The position numbers were made by a program, and so were the translations under genes. From Rhodobiaceae bacterium UBA7804 (GTDB lineage Bacteria; Pseudomonadota; Alphaproteobacteria; Parvibaculales; Parvibaculaceae): a stretch of 36,066 bases of DNA. Shown piece after piece: positions 23,552 through 31,448 of the stretch. The notes beneath the pieces were generated by a model that did not search any database, was not told the origin of the DNA, and saw only the letters and a list, made by a program, of their open reading frames with translations. The stretch is taken from contig DLCG01000009.1 in assembly GCA_002480495.1 (NCBI GenBank), forward strand, positions 114,024 through 150,089, in the 5' to 3' direction. How positions within the stretch are numbered: position 1 is the stretch's first letter; each line of letters starts with the position of its first letter.

Positions 23552-24115
23552 ATGATGCGCATTGCCGCCGCCGGATTCGCAATCATGGCGCTCGCCGCGG
23601 CTTCGGGCTGCTCCACACAGGGAGAGGGCGCGCCCGCGAAGCTGCAGGAGGTGAACAGGACGACATTGCCGGCCGAGGCGAGTGCCGCGGCACAGAGCCA
23701 CGCGGCGCTGAGCGCAGCGGTTCTGCAGGCGGTGAACGACTATCGCGCGGATAGAGGCCTCGCCCGGCTCGCGCCCGATGCGGGACTTCAGCGCGTGGCG
23801 GCTGTTCATGCCGCCGATATGGAGCTTCGCGGCTTCTTCGGCCATTTCAATCCGGACGGCCAGGGGCCTCGCGAACGCGTGGCTGCAGTGGAGCCTGAGT
23901 TCAGCGGGCGCGTGGCCGAGAATGTTCAGGTGCTCGACGGCTCGACCTATGCGGCGATGAGCGATGCGGAGCTTGCGAAGACGCTGGTCGGCAAGTGGAT
24001 CGAGAGCCCGATGCACCGCAAGAACATCAAGGCGCCGGAGATGACGGAAAGCGGCGTTGGCATCGCGCGGCAGGGCAACCGCATCGTCGCGGTTCAGGTT
24101 TTCGCAGGCCCCTGA
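23552..24115 (+). CDS. SCP/CAP-domain lipoprotein
   Basis: 187 residues from the ATG at 23552, preceded by GGGAGGAAACG. A short lipoprotein signal peptide ends in AASGC with lipidated Cys20, so the protein is likely membrane-anchored in the periplasm or outer membrane. After a linker, residues about 55-185 show the bacterial CAP/SCP domain (CAP-superfamily): VLQAVNDYRADRGLARLAPDAGL, given here in parts as VNDYRADRGL and LAPDAGLQRVAAVHAADM, then FFGHFNPDG, GRVAENV, WIESPMHRKNI and ESGVGIA. These carry the His and Glu residues of the conserved cavity. The biochemical role of bacterial CAP proteins is mostly unknown. It is divergent from the MerR operon and followed by a TRAP binding protein. 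Confidence 0.88.
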   Translation: MMRIAAAGFAIMALAAASGCSTQGEGAPAKLQEVNRTTLPAEASAAAQSHAALSAAVLQAVNDYRADRGLARLAPDAGLQRVAAVHAADMELRGFFGHFNPDGQGPRERVAAVEPEFSGRVAENVQVLDGSTYAAMSDAELAKTLVGKWIESPMHRKNIKAPEMTESGVGIARQGNRIVAVQVFAGP

Positions 24116-24192
24116 ACCGTCGCGGCAAGATCGTTGCCGAAGCGCCCCGGCAATGAGATGCTGCGGCACTTTGTTTGCGGGGGCTCCATATA

Positions 24193-25275
24193 ATGAAACG
24201 CAGAGAATTTCTTGGCGCGGCGGCAGGCGCGATCGCACTGCCCGCGCTCGGCACGTCCGCGCGCGCGCAAGACGCTATCGAATGGCGCATGGCGACGAGC
24301 TGGCCGAAAGGAGCGCCGGGCGTCGGCATCAATGCGCAGCGGCTCGCCGACAGGATCGGCAAGATGTCGGGCGGGCGGCTTAACGTGAAACTCTATGGCG
24401 CGGACGAGATCGTGCCACCCTTCGAAGTGTTCGATGCCGTTTCGCAAGGCGTCTGCGAGATGGGGCATGGCACGCCCTATTACTGGCAGGGCAAGAACCC
24501 CGCTTTCCATTACTTCACGGGCGTCCCTTTCGGCCTTACCGCGCCGGAGACGGCAGGCTGGCTCGCCCATGGCGGCGGGCAGGCGCTTTGGGAAGAAGCC
24601 TATGCGCCTTTCGGCGTCATGCCCTTCTATGCAGGGTCGAGCGGTGTGCAGGCGGGCGGCTGGTTCAATCGCGAGATCAAGACGCTGGATGACCTGAAAG
24701 GCCTCAACTTCCGCATCGCGGGCCTTGGCGGCGAAGTGATGCGCCGTCTCGGTGTGAGCGTGACGCTGACGCCGCCCGGCGAAATCTTCCTTTCGATGAA
24801 GAGCGGCGCTATCGACGCCGCCGAATGGGTCGGTCCGTGGAACGACATGGCCTTCGGCCTCGACAAGGTCGCGAAATATTACTATCTGCCCGCATTCCAC
24901 GAGGCCGGGCCTTCTCTCGAACTTCTGGTCTCGAAGGAAAAGTTCGCCACCTTGCCGGCCGATCTGCAGGAAATCGTGCGCGGAGCTGCGCTCGCCTCAT
25001 CCGCGGAAACGCTCGCGGACTTCACCTTTCACAATATCGAGGCCTTTGCACGGCTTGTGGAGACGGGCGGCACCGAACTTCGCGAATGGCCGGAACCCAT
25101 CGCGGCCGCCATGGCGGAAGCATCGAACGAAGTGCTCGCAGAGCTCGCCATGACGAGCGACCTGGCGGGGCGGATCGCCGCCTCCTATCGCGCCTATCTC
25201 GCCAAGGCGCGCGAATGGTCGAAGTGGAGCGATGCGGCGATGCTGAAGCTCCGCAACGAACACCCGGCGGGCTGA
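24193..25275 (+). CDS. TRAP transporter substrate-binding protein (DctP family, TakP-like), Tat-exported
   Basis: 360 residues. The N-terminus MKRREFLGAAAGAIALPALG with cleavage after SARAQ has the twin-arginine motif (RREFLG), so the protein is probably exported folded by Tat. The mature part is a DctP-type solute receptor. FRIAGLGGEVMRRLG carries the conserved substrate Arg, and AIDAAEWVGPWNDMAFGLDK with VAKYYYLPAFHEAGP closely recalls TakP, which binds 2-oxo acids with a cation. A carboxylate, perhaps a keto acid, is the likely ligand. No DctQ or DctM membrane subunits lie in the window, so it must use distant partners. ATG at 24193 is used; an upstream TTG at 24175 is unlikely. Confidence 0.9.
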   Translation: MKRREFLGAAAGAIALPALGTSARAQDAIEWRMATSWPKGAPGVGINAQRLADRIGKMSGGRLNVKLYGADEIVPPFEVFDAVSQGVCEMGHGTPYYWQGKNPAFHYFTGVPFGLTAPETAGWLAHGGGQALWEEAYAPFGVMPFYAGSSGVQAGGWFNREIKTLDDLKGLNFRIAGLGGEVMRRLGVSVTLTPPGEIFLSMKSGAIDAAEWVGPWNDMAFGLDKVAKYYYLPAFHEAGPSLELLVSKEKFATLPADLQEIVRGAALASSAETLADFTFHNIEAFARLVETGGTELREWPEPIAAAMAEASNEVLAELAMTSDLAGRIAASYRAYLAKAREWSKWSDAAMLKLRNEHPAG

Positions 25276-25329
25276 GCCAGACGCCCGAAACCGGAAAATA
25301 CCGGCATGGCGCGCACTTAACGCCGCCGG

Positions 25330-25345
25330 TTAACGCCATATTTAC
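25330..25345 (+). promoter_or_regulatory. CtrA-like site upstream of podJ
   Basis: TTAA-N7-TTTAC, one mismatch from the CtrA consensus TTAA-N7-TTAAC, 170 bases upstream of the PodJ-like gene, whose Caulobacter counterpart is under cell-cycle control. A single near-match in A/T-rich intergenic DNA is weak evidence. Confidence 0.3.
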
Positions 25346-25438
25346 CGACATTGCCGCTTTATTGAGTGTGCTGAAACAGCACCTTCAAAGGGCTGACCGC
25401 GCCTTTACCGGCGAGAACGGCAGTCTTGACAAGATTTA

Positions 25439-25487
25439 GGGCCAGTCCGTGTTTAGAAATACCAGATAGCGCGGTTTATACTGGCCC
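25439..25487. promoter_or_regulatory. Inverted repeat around the podJ promoter region
   Basis: GGGCCAGT (25439-25446) and ACTGGCCC (25480-25487) are exact 8-bp inverted repeats 33 bp apart. Between and across them lie a TATACT -10-like hexamer (25477-25482) and a weak TTAGAA -35 (25453-25458). A TTGACA lies just upstream (25426-25431). It could be a split operator or a large stem-loop. Confidence 0.4.
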
Positions 25488-25514
25488 AAAGGGTTAACGG
25501 GCATAGTGATTCGG

Positions 25515-28500
25515 ATGCGATCGGGGGTTCCATGGAGCGTCAAGGGCATTGAGCCCGAGGCGCGGGAAGCTGCCAAGCAGGCAGCACGCCGGCAAGGCGT
25601 GACGCTCGGTGCGTGGCTGAACCAGGTCATCATGGACTCCGGCACCGACGAAGTTGGGCAACAGGACCCCGAGATGTCTCAATCCCGATACAACCAGCCG
25701 CAGCAGAGCGCGCCGCAGGCATCGGTACCGGAGCCGAAGATCGACCTTGGCCCCGTGGCCGAGGCCGTGCGCGAACTCGTGCAGCGCGTGGACAACAGCG
25801 AACGCCGCACGGCGGAGATGACACGCAAGCTCGAAGCCACAGTGGGACAACTCGCCCAGCGCATCGACCAGTCGGAGCACGACATGGAAGACAGGTATTC
25901 GGAGGCGCGGTCAATCGATCCGCTGGAGCGGAAACTGCAACAACTCGGCGAACGCATGGAACGCGCCGAGCGCGGACGCGGCCGGGGCGAAGACAACCGC
26001 GCGATCCAGACGCTTGAAAAGGCGCTCAACTCCGTCGTCGATCATCTCGAAACCTCGGAACGGCGCACGGACGACACGCTGTCCGAAATCCGGCAAACGC
26101 TTTCCTCCCTGTCGAACCGCATCGAAAACGCGGAGCAGGAAGCAGAGCGCGAAGACGCGAAGCGCCGTGCGCAGGCGCTCGAAAGCACGCTGACGCAACT
26201 CGCCCAGCGCCTCGAAAAGATGGAACAGGGCGTGAGCACCGTCGGCCCGCAAGCCGTCGAGGCGGCGCTGAAGGCGATCGAGGAGAAGTCGAACGCGGAA
26301 AGCCAGCGGAAGGCGATCGAAAGCCTTCAGCAGAGCATCGAACGGATTGCGCAGCGCGTGGAGCGCGCCGAACACCGCGCCGACGAGACGGTAAAGGCTT
26401 TCGAGAGCACACTGGAGACGACGGTCGGCAGCCTCGTGAAGAAGCTCGAGGACATCGACCACTCGCGGCGCACGGAAATTCCCGATGCGCTTGCCGCGCG
26501 CCTCGAACAGATGACGCGGCGTCTCGAGCAGAACGAACACATGACGATGGAGGCCGCGCAGGCCGTCGAAAAGGCGGTTGCGGGCATCGGAGAAAATCTC
26601 GCCGAGACGGAAAGCCGCGATCGCGAGGCGCTGTCGTCATTGCAGTCGATGATCGACCGCATGACCAGCCGGCTGAGCCATCTCGAAAAGGAGACGAAAG
26701 CGGTGAAGGCGCGGGCGACCCTGTCGCCGCAGCTCAATGCCGGCGGTATCGCCGCAGGCTTCCCGCCCTCCGGTCCCGGCTTCGGCATTCCGAATTTCGA
26801 TGCGCCGCCGATGATGGCGCCCGCATTCGGCAGCAATTTCGGCCCCGCACTCGGCCCCAGCGATTGGGAACGGCCGCAGCAGCGCGCCCGCGCCGCCGAT
26901 ATGCCGTCGGGATATGACGCGCCGCGCCGGGACACTGCGCCGGTGCCTCCCCCTTTCGACATTCATGATGCGCCGCCACCGCGAGCGAGCGCGCAGGACG
27001 ATTTCGGCTATGACGCGGGCGATGAATACGAGGACGAAGCCGAAGCGCCTCCCTTCGCGGACGACGCCGAAGATTCCTATTACGACCGCAACCAGGACGA
27101 TTTCGACGACGGAATCATCCCGCCCGATCCTCAAGAGCCCGTGCAGAATGCGGGACAGCGCGCGGCGAATGATTTTCTCGAAGCGGCGCGGCGTGCGGCG
27201 CAAGCCGCAGCCGAAGGCGGCGCCCGCCAGGAGCCTTATTACGGAACCGCGCCCGCGCCGGGTTTTGCAGAGTCTTCAGCGCGTTTCTCGGCGCAGGAAA
27301 ATGGCGATGGCCGCCGCAAGCTAATCCTTGGCGTCGCGGCGAGTTTCGTGCTGCTTGCCGTGCTCGCGGGCGCCTATGTGATGCTGCGCGGCGGCACAAC
27401 GCCGAACGCGCCGGCCGCCACACAGAGCGGCACGACGGGCCCCGCGCCGACCGTGCTCGACGCAGAACCGGCAAGGAACGAAAACCCGGAGGCCAGTCCG
27501 GAAGGCACCGGCGCCAGCGAGGCCGCGACAGGCGGAACCGCGGCGCCGGAGGCCAACCCCGATACCGCGAAGCCCGACGAGGCGCTGGTACCCGCACCGA
27601 AGGCGCCCGCCGCAAAACCCGCGGCCTCGCCCGCGACGGCGACGCCAGCGGGCACGGCATCGCTGACGCCCACGGAGCCCGCAGCCGCCGCGCCTTCGAA
27701 GCCCGTCGAGACGGCGCCTGTAGAGCCTGCGAAAGTGACGCTGATGGACGCGGCAACGCGAGGCGACGCAGCCGCACAATACGAAGTCGGCCTTCGCTAT
27801 GCAAATGGCGAAGGCGTGACGCAGGACATGGCCGAAGCGGCGAAGTGGTTCGAACGCGCCGCGCAGCAAGGCCTCACGGCCGCCGAATACCGGCTCGCGA
27901 CGCAATTCGAGAAAGGGCGCGGCGTGACGCAGAGCGACGCCAAGGCGCGCGAGTGGTACGAAAAGGCGGCGCAGGGCGGCAACGTCAAGGCGATGCATAA
28001 TCTCGCTGTCATCCACGCCGAAGGGCGCGGCACCGCGCAGGACTTCAAGACGGCGGCGCGGTGGTTCACCCAGGCCGCGAATTACGGCCTCGGCGACAGC
28101 CAGTACAATCTCGCGATCCTGAACGAGCGCGGGCTCGGCGTGCCGAAGAATCCCGTCGAAGCCTACAAGTGGCTCGACATCGCGGCGAAGGGCGGCGACA
28201 AGGGCGCGGCCGCGAAGCGCGATGCGATCGCCACCGAGCTCAGCCCCGAAGATCTCGCCCGCGCCAAGGTAGCCTCCGGCACCTGGAGCGCGAAGAAACC
28301 GGACCCAATTGCAAATGGCGATGTCTCGTCGATGAAGACCTGGCAGGTTTCTTCGCTCGAAGGCGGCGCAGCCGGCGCGAGCGCAGGCGCGACGCGCGCC
28401 GAAATCGCGCGGGCGCAGGACCTTCTCAATCGCCTCGGCTACGACGCCGGCGCGCCCGACGGACTGATGGGCCCCAGGACGCGAGATGCGATACTCGAAT

Positions 28501-28580
28501 ACCAGCTTTCAGAAGGGCTGGAGACGACAGGGACGGTAACGCGCGAGACGCTGGCGCAGCTTGAAGCAACACCCAACTGA
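25515..28580 (+). CDS. podJ: PodJ-like polar localization factor
   Basis: 1021 residues. The N-terminal segment WSVKGIEPEAREAAKQAARR followed by LGAWLNQVI is the PodJ signature. Residues about 65-400 are a long coiled coil with repeated QRxE/ERAE heptads. About 400-590 is a Pro- and Asp/Glu-rich disordered region. One transmembrane helix (about 601-623, LILGVAASFVLLAVLAGAYV) places the rest in the periplasm. After an Ala/Pro linker come four Sel1 repeats (about 741-908; for example AAQYEVGLRYANGEGVTQD) and a C-terminal peptidoglycan-binding domain (about 960-1021, LLNRLGYDAGAPDGLMGPRT). In Caulobacter PodJ organises the old/new pole. ATG at 25515 fits the family start; an in-frame GTG at 25506 would add three residues. 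It stands alone in its transcription unit. Confidence 0.9.
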   Translation: MRSGVPWSVKGIEPEAREAAKQAARRQGVTLGAWLNQVIMDSGTDEVGQQDPEMSQSRYNQPQQSAPQASVPEPKIDLGPVAEAVRELVQRVDNSERRTAEMTRKLEATVGQLAQRIDQSEHDMEDRYSEARSIDPLERKLQQLGERMERAERGRGRGEDNRAIQTLEKALNSVVDHLETSERRTDDTLSEIRQTLSSLSNRIENAEQEAEREDAKRRAQALESTLTQLAQRLEKMEQGVSTVGPQAVEAALKAIEEKSNAESQRKAIESLQQSIERIAQRVERAEHRADETVKAFESTLETTVGSLVKKLEDIDHSRRTEIPDALAARLEQMTRRLEQNEHMTMEAAQAVEKAVAGIGENLAETESRDREALSSLQSMIDRMTSRLSHLEKETKAVKARATLSPQLNAGGIAAGFPPSGPGFGIPNFDAPPMMAPAFGSNFGPALGPSDWERPQQRARAADMPSGYDAPRRDTAPVPPPFDIHDAPPPRASAQDDFGYDAGDEYEDEAEAPPFADDAEDSYYDRNQDDFDDGIIPPDPQEPVQNAGQRAANDFLEAARRAAQAAAEGGARQEPYYGTAPAPGFAESSARFSAQENGDGRRKLILGVAASFVLLAVLAGAYVMLRGGTTPNAPAATQSGTTGPAPTVLDAEPARNENPEASPEGTGASEAATGGTAAPEANPDTAKPDEALVPAPKAPAAKPAASPATATPAGTASLTPTEPAAAAPSKPVETAPVEPAKVTLMDAATRGDAAAQYEVGLRYANGEGVTQDMAEAAKWFERAAQQGLTAAEYRLATQFEKGRGVTQSDAKAREWYEKAAQGGNVKAMHNLAVIHAEGRGTAQDFKTAARWFTQAANYGLGDSQYNLAILNERGLGVPKNPVEAYKWLDIAAKGGDKGAAAKRDAIATELSPEDLARAKVASGTWSAKKPDPIANGDVSSMKTWQVSSLEGGAAGASAGATRAEIARAQDLLNRLGYDAGAPDGLMGPRTRDAILEYQLSEGLETTGTVTRETLAQLEATPN

Positions 28581-28608
28581 TCTTTCGTTGCGGCGCTAGG
28601 AATCGGCC

Positions 28609-28684
28609 GGGGGACGTGCTACCCCAATCTGCATCCACCTTCCTTCCCAGGGCTTTTCGCCTGGAGGGTCTCCGGCAGCCGGAG
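28609..28684 (+). promoter_or_regulatory. Leader with mutually exclusive hairpins before the TauE/SafE gene
   Basis: In the 115-base gap before the permease gene four pairings are possible: GGGG/CCCC (28609-28625), CCAGG/CCTGG (28647-28664), GGAG/CTCC (28663-28673) and CTCCGG/CCGGAG (28670-28684). Neighbouring pairs share bases and cannot form together. The last one buries GGAG (28681-28684), the only Shine-Dalgarno-like sequence before the ATG at 28696. No known riboswitch class recognised. Confidence 0.4.
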
Positions 28685-28695
28685 CCGCGCGCGCG

Positions 28696-29616
28696 ATGCA
28701 AATCTATCTGCCCATTGCCGAGTTGCCGGTCAGCATTCTGACCATTCTGGCCATGGGCGCGGCAGTCGGCTTTCTTTCCGGCATGTTCGGCATTGGCGGC
28801 GGCTTCCTGATGACGCCGCTTCTGATCTTTCTCGGCATTCCGCCCACCGTTGCCGTGGGCACCCAGACGACACAGGTCGTCGCCTCGTCCGTGACGGGGG
28901 CGCTCGCGCATTTCACGCGCAAGTCCATCGACTTCAAGATGGGAAGCGTGCTCCTCGCGGGCGGCGTCATCGGATCGATCAGCGGTATCTACCTCTTCAA
29001 GCTGCTCGCGGCGATCGGCCAGATCGACCTCGTGATCTCCGTCGTCTATGTGGCGTTCCTCTCCGTCATCGGCGCGATGATGATGGTCGAAAGCGTACAG
29101 GCGATCCGGGCCGCGCGGGGCGGGCGCGCAACGCCGCGGCGCAAGCATCACAGCTGGATACACGGCCTGCCCTTCAAGATGCGCTTCCGGCGCTCGAAGC
29201 TCTATATCAGCGTGATCCCGCCGGTCCTCGTCGGATACTTCGTCGGCACGCTCTCGGCCATCATGGGCGTGGGCGGCGGCTTCATCATGATCCCGGCGAT
29301 GATCTACCTGCTCCGGATGCCAACCAATGTCGTCATCGGCACGTCCTTCTTCCAGATCGTGTTCGTGGCGGGACTCACCGGCGTCATGCATTCGGTGGAA
29401 AACCAGGCGGTCGATATCGTGCTCGGCTTCCTGCTCGTGATCGGCGGCGTGATCGGCGCGCAATACGGAGTGCGCGCGGCGGAGAAGATGCCCGCCGAAC
29501 AATTGCGCGCATTGCTTGCGGCAATCCTGCTGCTGATCGGCCTACGGCTCGGCTACGACCTGGTGAGCACACCGCCCGATCTCTACTCCGTGATCGAAGC
29601 GGAGCCGCACTCATGA
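28696..29616 (+). CDS. TauE/SafE-family permease (putative sulfite/sulfonate exporter)
   Basis: 306 residues with about eight transmembrane segments in two related halves. Each half opens with the family motif: FLSGMFGIGGGFLMTPLLIF (about 26-45) and GTLSAIMGVGGGFIMIPAMI. A basic cytoplasmic loop (about 138-170) joins them. Members move sulfite, sulfoacetate or other sulfur-containing anions across the inner membrane. The next gene overlaps it by ATGA and encodes a TIGR02186-type protein that commonly accompanies this branch in alphaproteobacteria, followed by CcdA. The ribosome site is weak and partly in a hairpin. Confidence 0.9.
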   Translation: MQIYLPIAELPVSILTILAMGAAVGFLSGMFGIGGGFLMTPLLIFLGIPPTVAVGTQTTQVVASSVTGALAHFTRKSIDFKMGSVLLAGGVIGSISGIYLFKLLAAIGQIDLVISVVYVAFLSVIGAMMMVESVQAIRAARGGRATPRRKHHSWIHGLPFKMRFRRSKLYISVIPPVLVGYFVGTLSAIMGVGGGFIMIPAMIYLLRMPTNVVIGTSFFQIVFVAGLTGVMHSVENQAVDIVLGFLLVIGGVIGAQYGVRAAEKMPAEQLRALLAAILLLIGLRLGYDLVSTPPDLYSVIEAEPHS

Positions 29617-30401
29617 TGCTGCGTGCGGCTGCCGTCATCGTTGCATTGCTGATCGCGGCGTTGCCCGCGCGCGCGGACCAACTCGTCACCGATCTTTCGG
29701 AACACCAGATCGCGATCCGCTCCAACTTCACGGGTACCGAGATCCTTCTCTTCGGCGCGGTGGAAGCGGCACGCCCCGGATCGCGCGCGCTCAACCGCGA
29801 TATCGTCGTCGTCGTGCAAGGACCGTCGCGGCCGATGACGGTGCGCCGCAAGGAGCAGATGGCCGCGATATGGGTGAACCATGACAGCGTCACCTATCCG
29901 AGCGTGCCGGGCTACTACGCGATTGCGAGCACGCGGCCGCTCGAAGTGACGGCAGATGCGGAAACGCTGAAGGCGCTTCGCATCGGCATCGAGAATATCG
30001 ATCCGGGTACGCCGACCGCGCGCGCGATCGACGGCACGCTGCAGATCCTGCCGCCGGACGAGGAGCGCGCCTTCTGGAAGGCGCTGATCCGCAACAAGCG
30101 GCGCGAAGGGCTCTACATCAATGTGCCGGGCGGCGTGACCTTTCTCGGCCAGACGCTTTTCCGCGCGACGGTCGACATTCCGGCGAATGTGCCCGTCGGG
30201 CTTTACACGGCAAAGGTCTATCTGCTGCAGAACGGCGAGATCATCGACACGATCTCCTCGCCGCTCTATATCGACAAACGGGGCGTGGAGCGCTTTCTCT
30301 ATCGCATGGCACATGAGGACTCGCTGCTTTACGGTCTGATCGCCGTGTTCGTCGCCGCATTCGCGGGCTGGCTCGCTTCCGCGGTGATGAGCAGGCGCTA
30401 G
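29613..30401 (+). CDS. TIGR02186-type membrane-anchored periplasmic protein
   Basis: 262 residues. Signal peptide of about 20 residues (LRAAAVIVALLIAALPARA), then a periplasmic, strand-rich domain (about 22-230), and a C-terminal transmembrane helix (about 237-257, YGLIAVFVAAFAGWLASAVM) before a short basic tail. LFGAVEAAR, YYAIASTRPL and PANVPVGLYTAKVYLLQNG are recognisable features of the alphaproteobacterial TIGR02186 family, whose function is unknown but which is typically next to a TauE/SafE permease. Its ATG overlaps the permease stop by 4 bases, so the two are translationally coupled. Probably a periplasmic partner of the permease (inference). Confidence 0.85.
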   Translation: MMLRAAAVIVALLIAALPARADQLVTDLSEHQIAIRSNFTGTEILLFGAVEAARPGSRALNRDIVVVVQGPSRPMTVRRKEQMAAIWVNHDSVTYPSVPGYYAIASTRPLEVTADAETLKALRIGIENIDPGTPTARAIDGTLQILPPDEERAFWKALIRNKRREGLYINVPGGVTFLGQTLFRATVDIPANVPVGLYTAKVYLLQNGEIIDTISSPLYIDKRGVERFLYRMAHEDSLLYGLIAVFVAAFAGWLASAVMSRR

Positions 30402-30412
30402 GAAGAGTTGAA

Positions 30413-31183
30413 ATGGAAGTCGGATATTTCGCCGCCGCACTGGGCGGGCTCATCAGTTTTCTTTCGCCCTGCGTGCTGCCGCTGGTGCCAGCCTATCTCT
30501 GCTTCATCGCGGGCACGTCGCTCGAAGAGCTGACGCGCGAGGATGCGCAAGGAAAGCCGCTCGCTTCGGAAGGGCTGACGCAACGCGTGGCGCTCGGCGC
30601 CATCGGCTTCGTGCTCGGTTTCACGACGATCTTCGTCGCGCTCGGCGCAAGCGCATCCGCGATCAATCCGCTGATCGTTCAGCACAAGGAACTTCTTTCG
30701 CGGATCGCGGGCGCGATCATCATCGTCTTCGGATTGCATTATATGGGGCTCTTCCGCCTCGCTTTTCTCAACCGCGAAGCGCGCTTTCACCTTGCGGGAA
30801 GCGGCGAGGGCGAACGAAGCCCGCTGATGCAGTTCGCGAGCCCCTATCTTCTCGGACTTGCCTTCGCTTTCGGATGGACGCCCTGCATCGGACCGATCCT
30901 CGCGACGATCCTCACACTCGCGGCGGCGCAGGAAAGTCTTTCCGCAGGCGTCACGCTTCTCACCGTCTATTCGCTGGGGCTCGGCATTCCGTTTCTCGCC
31001 GCCGCATTCGCCGTACGCGGATTTTTGAGCTTCGCGGCGAAGTTCCGCAGGCACATGCACAAGGTCGAAATCGCGGCGGGCGTGTTGCTCGCGATCACGG
31101 GCCTGATGATGCTGACGGGGAATTTCGAGCGGCTCGCGATCTTCCTGATCAACACGTTTCCGGCGCTCGCAACGCTTGGCTGA
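30413..31183 (+). CDS. ccdA: Cytochrome c biogenesis protein CcdA (thiol-disulfide transmembrane reductase)
   Basis: 256 residues with six predicted transmembrane helices. The redox cysteines are in SPCVLPLVPAY (helix 1) and GWTPCIGP (helix 4), the defining CcdA/DsbD pair. It carries electrons from cytoplasmic thioredoxin to periplasmic thiol proteins, for cytochrome c maturation or other disulfide reduction. GGAAGAG precedes the start, 11 bases after the TIGR02186 stop. As the third gene of the permease operon it may keep a periplasmic partner reduced or link sulfur chemistry to redox control. No dedicated thioredoxin-like partner or other ccm genes are present here. Confidence 0.93.
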   Translation: MEVGYFAAALGGLISFLSPCVLPLVPAYLCFIAGTSLEELTREDAQGKPLASEGLTQRVALGAIGFVLGFTTIFVALGASASAINPLIVQHKELLSRIAGAIIIVFGLHYMGLFRLAFLNREARFHLAGSGEGERSPLMQFASPYLLGLAFAFGWTPCIGPILATILTLAAAQESLSAGVTLLTVYSLGLGIPFLAAAFAVRGFLSFAAKFRRHMHKVEIAAGVLLAITGLMMLTGNFERLAIFLINTFPALATLG

Positions 31184-31307
31184 GCGGGGATAAAGCGGCG
31201 CTTTTCCGGGCGACCGTCATCGAAACGTCATTGAACCGTCACAAAGCGCGGGGGCGGGCATTTGAAGAGAACTTATGCCCGGATTTGAGGGCAGAGTTTG
31301 CAGCCTA

Positions 31308-31360
31308 CCCCTCCCCAAAATTCGCTGGCGAATTTTGACCCTCCCACAGGGGGACGGTGG
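31308..31360 (+). repeat. Mosaic palindromic repeat, copy 1
   Basis: Two modules: a 9-bp perfect inverted repeat AAAATTCGC/GCGAATTTT (31317-31336), then ACCCTCCC-ACAGG-GGGACGGT, an imperfect hairpin. The same two modules occur in copy 3 (35029-35080) and, inverted and diverged, in copy 2 (34818-34876). It sits after ccdA in a 265-base gene-free gap (31184-31448). Confidence 0.85.
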
Positions 31361-31369
31361 AAAAAACAA

Positions 31370-31434
31370 TCCCCGCTTTTTGCATCTCTCACAAAGCGCC
31401 GGCGGCGTTTCGCACCAAGGCAGAAAAGCGGGGA
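31370..31434. repeat. Long inverted repeat after copy 1
   Basis: TCCCCGCTTTT (31370-31380) and AAAAGCGGGGA (31424-31434) are exact 11-bp inverted repeats 43 bases apart, in the convergent gap between ccdA and pdeM. It could form a stem and help end transcripts from both sides; there is no clean U-run. Confidence 0.6.
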
Positions 31435-31448
31435 CAAATATTTTCGGC

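Noticed and set aside
25317..25334. CtrA site TTAA...TTAAC upstream of podJ
   Set aside because: The spacer is 9 bases, not the required 7. Only the neighbouring TTAA-N7-TTTAC was kept, at low confidence.
31192..31205. AAAGCG/CGCTTT stem after ccdA as a terminator
   Set aside because: The effective stem is only 5 bp with a 3-base loop, too weak to call.
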